Origin: Thelephora terrestris
Taxonomy: Eukaryota; Basidiomycota; Agaricomycetes; Thelephorales; Thelephoraceae
Reading direction: 5' to 3'
DNA length: 64,000 nt
Assembly: GCA_015956445.1 (NCBI GenBank)
Contig: WIUZ02000019.1
Coordinates: forward strand, 558,001 to 622,000
This document shows positions 59,749 through 64,000 of this stretch, piece by piece (positions within the stretch are counted from its first letter, which is position 1; every line of letters starts with the position of its first letter). Position numbers and translations under genes: made by a program. The notes below the pieces were generated by a model, which was not told where the DNA came from, ran no database searches, and worked only from the letters and a program-made list of their open reading frames with translations.

Positions 59749-62098
59749 TCAAATCCCAAAGCGCTCCCTTTCTGTGGGCACTATCAAATTCGGGAAATTT
59801 GAACCGTCCGAACGACCATCCGTTGCAAACACCAGGGAAACGAATTGGTCTGGTTTGAACTCTGGGAGATTTTCTCGAAAATCGGCGTATGCCTTCCCGA
59901 TGATCGTTTTACAATGTCCCAGAAGTCCGTTTTCTGTGTCCAATTGCATCCTGAGGCGCGCTTCAATGGTGTCCAACGCCGTTTTCCAAGAAGTCTGATG
60001 CCATCAGGTAACTCAGTAAGCGTCTCACCTCGTTCGGGGGAAACAAATGGTGGTGAGACACGCACCCCAGTCAAAAGATCGAAGGCTGAATACTTTTCGA
60101 TAGGGACTTCGAGAGAGAGGTTTCCAAGTTTGTCCAACGTTAGGTCATAGAGGCCATTCATGGATGCGCTCAAGGCTAGGACCGTCTGGCTGATGAAATG
60201 GCACAAGGAAGCGAGGTGTGCCAAGCATATGATACAGCAAGTCCACACCACCCAGACACCGCAGGTGTCCCCCATATTGATGAACTGCTGAAGGCTTTCC
60301 ATAAGGTCGCTGGAGAATATGTCCAGGGCGTAGGCCAGATGGATGCACGATCTTTGTCGGTCACTCACGTTCTCTGCCTCTGAAGACGGTGGTATTAGTC
60401 GAGACACGGGGTCACATCATTCGAAACATCCTTACGGTAGACAGGAGAATTCAGGGCATGGATCGCGTCTCTGACCAACAGAATGCTTTGAGTCCGCATG
60501 GTCAAGGGGCATATCTCGAAGAGGCATGGGTACACACGCTAAGCCAATCCAAAAAGTCGGTTTCGAGCCCTACACGGAAAAGGGATGAACGATTCTCACC
60601 TGGAGGTCGAGCCTAAACTCCCTCTCAATTCTCGTCGTCTTCACAGGGGCAGGTGCACCCATCGTCAAGTAAAAGTAATTTTCGAGATAAATCGCTTGAG
60701 AGAGGACCGAGGCATCTTCACGAACTTGCTCCGAGAACTCGACGGGGATTCCGTATTCTGGAAGAAACCGCAGTTTCGCTTTCTCGATGATCTTGCACGC
60801 CTTTGCGAGATATAGCTGAGCGCCCGCGCTTAATCCTAAGATAGCGGCCGAGTGCGCGACTCGCACTAGCGCTTGGGCCTTCTCTCTCTCTCGATTAGAT
60901 TGGCTGAGATGAATGAGGGATTCCCAAGCCCTCTGGACGTATCTCGCTTGCAACCGAATCATGGCAGGGGTTTGCTCCGGAGCACAAAAATACATTCCCA
61001 TCACCTGTATTCCCTCCACGAGGTTACTATGGACGACGGAATTTGAGGTGTCGCCGCGGAGAATAGCATCTTGTTTTTCTCGTGTAAAATAGAGCCCCAG
61101 CCTATGCAACTGATATAGCCCTTCTAGGCGGCTAAGGAAGATCATGCACTTAGTTCCTATGGCTCCGTGAATACTTCGAATACCAGAGAAAACACATACA
61201 AGGTCATATCCAGGTCATTTAAGGCGACGCTGGAAACCTGCATACATTCAGGGGGAATGACCGATGATGGTAACGCAAGGGGACGAGGGATGGTCCGAAA
61301 ATGGAGGGATGGAAGGATTTCGAAAGAGAATACAGTGGGACGTGGGGGACACGCCAAGGCGTTAGGAGCCTCACTTGTGACTGTGGCGTCTGACGAGGCT
61401 TCCCACTCTAGCTGCTTCAGTGGCGGCGACAGTGATTGTCCGTTGATATCAGGGTGTAGAAAGTAGGAGGAGCCAGATTCACTAGAATCGGGTGAAGCGA
61501 AGAGGAGTATTTCTCTTGGTGGGGAGCTCGGGTGCCTGGGAGGGACATCGGCACTGGAGCGAGATCGCTCGTACGTGCATGCCGCGCCCCCGTCCCTTTT
61601 CACACACGCCGTGCAAGGTTCTTTAGCGTCGCATTTCTGGAGGCGGAATCAACCCTTGCGCTTCCCAGGTCCGAGATGGGTTTCCACTCACACTTTTCTT
61701 CTTCCTGGCCGCGAGAGAATTCAATTCAGACGAAGCCCCTCTCGAGATCGCCGGTCACAATAACTCACCGACAAGCGTTACATGCCTCACCCATTCGTAA
61801 GGTGCTCCCAGCTCCTCTCTTCTTCACCGGGACGTAGTAGCAATCGGGGATATCCAGAGCCGTGCATCTTGCACAACGTCGAGTACCCGGGACGCATTTC
61901 TTTATGTGAGAGGCGCGTTGGTAGGAATGGCAGTGAGGGTCAAGTCTTCAACACGAGGGGAAATGAAGCCTACCACTTTCTGATGCCTGTACGAACGTCA
62001 AGCTGGGAGTCAATCTTCCGGAGATCCCGACATCATTGGATATACAGGGGCCGCACACACCTGCACGCCATACAGGCCACCTGAGATTTAGTGGACAT
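59749..62098 (-). CDS. Dual Zn2Cys6 transcription factor, array copy 4 (altered exon 8 end)
   Basis: ATG at 62098 (MSTKSQVACMACR). Cluster 1: CMACRHQKVKCVPG, CARC, ALDIPDC. Cluster 2: CNACRKKKSKCDAK, CTAC, KRDGGAAC. Then SSPPREILLFASPDSSESG, PSLHFRTIPRPLALPSSVIP, an intron with a GTATGT donor, RLEGLYQLHRLGLYFTREKQ, YVQRAWESLIHLSQSNRERE and AQLYLAKACKIIEKAKLRFL. Exon 8 gives GDTCGVWVVWTCCIICLAHL and GVRVSPPFVSPER. This copy has one extra base near the end of exon 8 relative to copies 1 and 2, so the usual donor would shift the last exon (SWKTALDTIEARLRMQ ... IVPTERERFGI, open to 59749) out of frame. A GT after PPF would restore it. Retention of the intron stays open too, with a different C-terminus. 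Confidence 0.82.
61692..61704 (-). other. 13-nt microexon, cluster 2, array copy 4
   Basis: GAAGAAGAAAAGT between GCCAG and GTGAGT; supplies R-KKKS of CNACRKKKSKC. Confidence 0.85.
61974..61986 (-). other. 13-nt microexon, cluster 1, array copy 4
   Basis: GCATCAGAAAGTG between TACAG and GTAGGC; supplies R-HQKV of CMACRHQKVKC. Confidence 0.85.
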
Positions 62099-63879
62099 CG
62101 CGCTGGAAAAGGGGGTAAACAGAAAGGTGGGGTAGTAACATGGAAGTAACAAGCCTCCGAGTGCAAGCGCACGGGGCTCCCATATGACAGATACTTAGTC
62201 TTACTACGACTTAGTCAGTCGAACGCGCCCCGTGTTTTGTGACATTTGTCACCGGTTCACTGGCAGCGGCTGCCTGTGTGTGCGCAGCTATGCCGTACGC
62301 GGTTACGCTGGCTACAAGAAACCCAACGACCGGCACTAAGTGAGAACACAGCGCTTCCTCTCCATACAAATCCCACAAATCACCTCATGGCCGCTGCACC
62401 CTTGATCGGTTGATCCACGTGGGACGATCGTGCTCTCTCCCTCGACTATCTGCAGCCGGACCTTCTTTACTTCCTTCCGCGTCCAAGCCTGGGTAGGGGT
62501 AGGGGGAACATTCGTGCCCGGACGAGTTTCCAGCCATTTCTGTGGGACCCCGGGTCTTACATCGGGAGGGCATCATCACCTATAAGTGGATTCCGATGAC
62601 GCTCACCCCAAACCTTGATAAGGATCTAGCAGAACTTCCCCCTTGCCCTGCCTGGGTGATCCAGGCCAACCGTGGCCAAGTCTTTGCAAATGAAACCCAG
62701 CTGACTGTTTTAGGGTGCATTCAGTGCCGCCGTCAGCCAAACCCTGACGATATAGTTCCGTAATTTGAGCAGTTCCGGTTGGGATCTCAGGATCCGGCAA
62801 CACTATCTCAAGTCCCCCGAATAAGTATGGGCTGTGAGCTTAACTCCGAGTCCGACAGGTTTTTCTTTTGATCTTACTCAATTCTTACCAACGATGTACG
62901 GGCTCTCGCGTCCGTCCAGTATGTCCGTCCGAACAGCCTTCGCGATGCTCAATGATGACTCTCCGTGTCAACCACTGGCTGGCAGCCCCCAACAAAGTCT
63001 TGCCCCATCACCGAACCTTGCCTTGTACACCCCAGAAGGTTGATCGCTGCAAGAGTTTCAACATCCTTGACCCATAATCTCCTCCCCGTTCCGCATACTT
63101 CGAGTTCTAGCTGGGATTTGAGCAAGTACGGGAGATACGTCTCTACTCCCGTGGGCTATATTCACCGCGCGTTCCAAGTCGTCCCACTCGATCTGCTCTA
63201 TGCGCAACGCTGATCTCTACAGACGTTGCGGCCAAGTCATCGATGAGTACACCTAACCGCGAGCACGCTTTGCTTCACTTGGACGAGACCCACCCATTAA
63301 GGGCTGGTATGTGGTCGGTCCGTGGGTGCGTTGACTAAACCACAGATACACGTGTTCCATCATTGGCATTAATTCCGCATCGCAACGGGAATCGTACACA
63401 GCAGCCATCAGCACACCAGATTCTCGAAACAATGGGTAGATGCCCCTTCGTGTGCGGCCACCGAACATGGCGCACACGATTTTCCCGCCATGATATCTAC
63501 CGCTGCTATTTCATCAACAAGGATTCCATCAACAATGGGGCTTTCCAGCGCACGAACCGTCGAGGGGGGCCCCTTCACCATCTCGAGTACCAGGCGGCCC
63601 ATTGTATCAGTAGCCTAATGAACCCTATAGCAACTTCCAACCAAAAGCCTGAGAGGGACGTTGGCGCTGGGGCGGGCTCTCTCATGCGTGCACGCAACGC
63701 CCGATTGGTTGCAGCTGTTTGGCAAGCCGATAGCTCATCTTTGAAAATATTCGCAAACTTCCCTGCTTACGCGTGGAACTCCGCATCACCGACCCAAGCC
63801 TGACGCCTTAGGATGGCAACCTGACCCACATCCCTTATGACCACGTTCTATTCTGCGATCACCGACACGACTGATCGTG
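62099..63879. other. Right flank of the array, no confident gene
   Basis: 1.8 kb. It includes the promoter of array copy 4 and, at about 62920-63110, sequence resembling 51540-51720. A minus-strand stretch at 63253-63610 has two open pieces (RALESPIVDGILVDEIAAVD; ESGVLMAAVYDSRCDAELM) that could be a gene fragment of unknown family; a plus-strand frame overlaps it. Nothing is supported well enough to call. Confidence 0.4.
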
Positions 63880-63933
63880 CCCTCTCCCTATACATGTCCC
63901 TATCCCTACACATTTCCCTCTCCCTACACATGC
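63880..63933 (+). repeat. Imperfect 18-bp tandem repeat, three copies
   Basis: Three units of the form CCCTCTCCCTACACATGT with one to three differences each, followed by CCGGG. A simple-sequence minisatellite, likely of no function. Confidence 0.75.
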
Positions 63934-64000
63934 CCGGGTATATCTGGGTACGGAAACTTTATGTCTGGATAAACGTTCAGTCTTCTCTGTCGGAACCTGG

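Overview
This window is nuclear DNA from a filamentous basidiomycete, most likely an agaricomycete; the NLR and F-box families point loosely towards Cantharellales-type fungi. The reasons are dense, short introns (about 45-80 nt, GT..AG) in nearly every gene, fungal housekeeping genes on both strands, and families typical of that group: large STAND/NLR proteins, F-box proteins and Zn2Cys6 regulators. Exon structures were worked out by reading splice sites by eye, so gene boundaries are firmer than individual introns.

Left part (1-26.4 kb), housekeeping: the 5' part of V-ATPase subunit B (VMA2, minus, running off the left edge), tubulin-folding cofactor D (minus), a small intronless basidiomycete protein, a Ser-rich protein with a Cys-rich tail, a PCL/PHO80-type cyclin (plus), a nucleoside-diphosphate-kinase-like protein that has lost its catalytic histidine and carries a repetitive basic tail, TAM41 (mitochondrial CDP-DAG synthase, plus), ALG6 (N-glycan glucosyltransferase, minus) and a Rax1-type RGS membrane protein (minus). 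A 3.2-kb stretch at 13.3-16.5 kb has no supportable gene.

Middle part (26.4-48.5 kb): a frameshifted NB-ARC/TPR NLR pseudogene (plus), an aldo-keto reductase with a hydrophobic C-terminal helix, a small hypothetical gene, RNR1 (ribonucleotide reductase large subunit, plus, with a 4-nt microexon), an F-box protein, an intact helical-NACHT-WD40 NLR (minus) lying mostly in a CpG-poor block, remnants of an F-box/LRR-like gene, and MET14 (APS kinase).

Right part (48.5-62.1 kb): a head-to-tail array of four paralogous transcription-factor genes on the minus strand. Each copy encodes TWO Zn2Cys6 clusters in tandem. In every copy each cluster is split by a 13-nt microexon that encodes the residues between the second and third cysteines (eight 13-nt microexons in all). 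The first copy resolves by hand into nine exons that sum to a 611-residue protein. Two of the four copies carry small indels at the end of exon 8 that change or remove the conserved C-terminus. This array is the most unusual thing in the window. The last 1.9 kb holds no confident gene.
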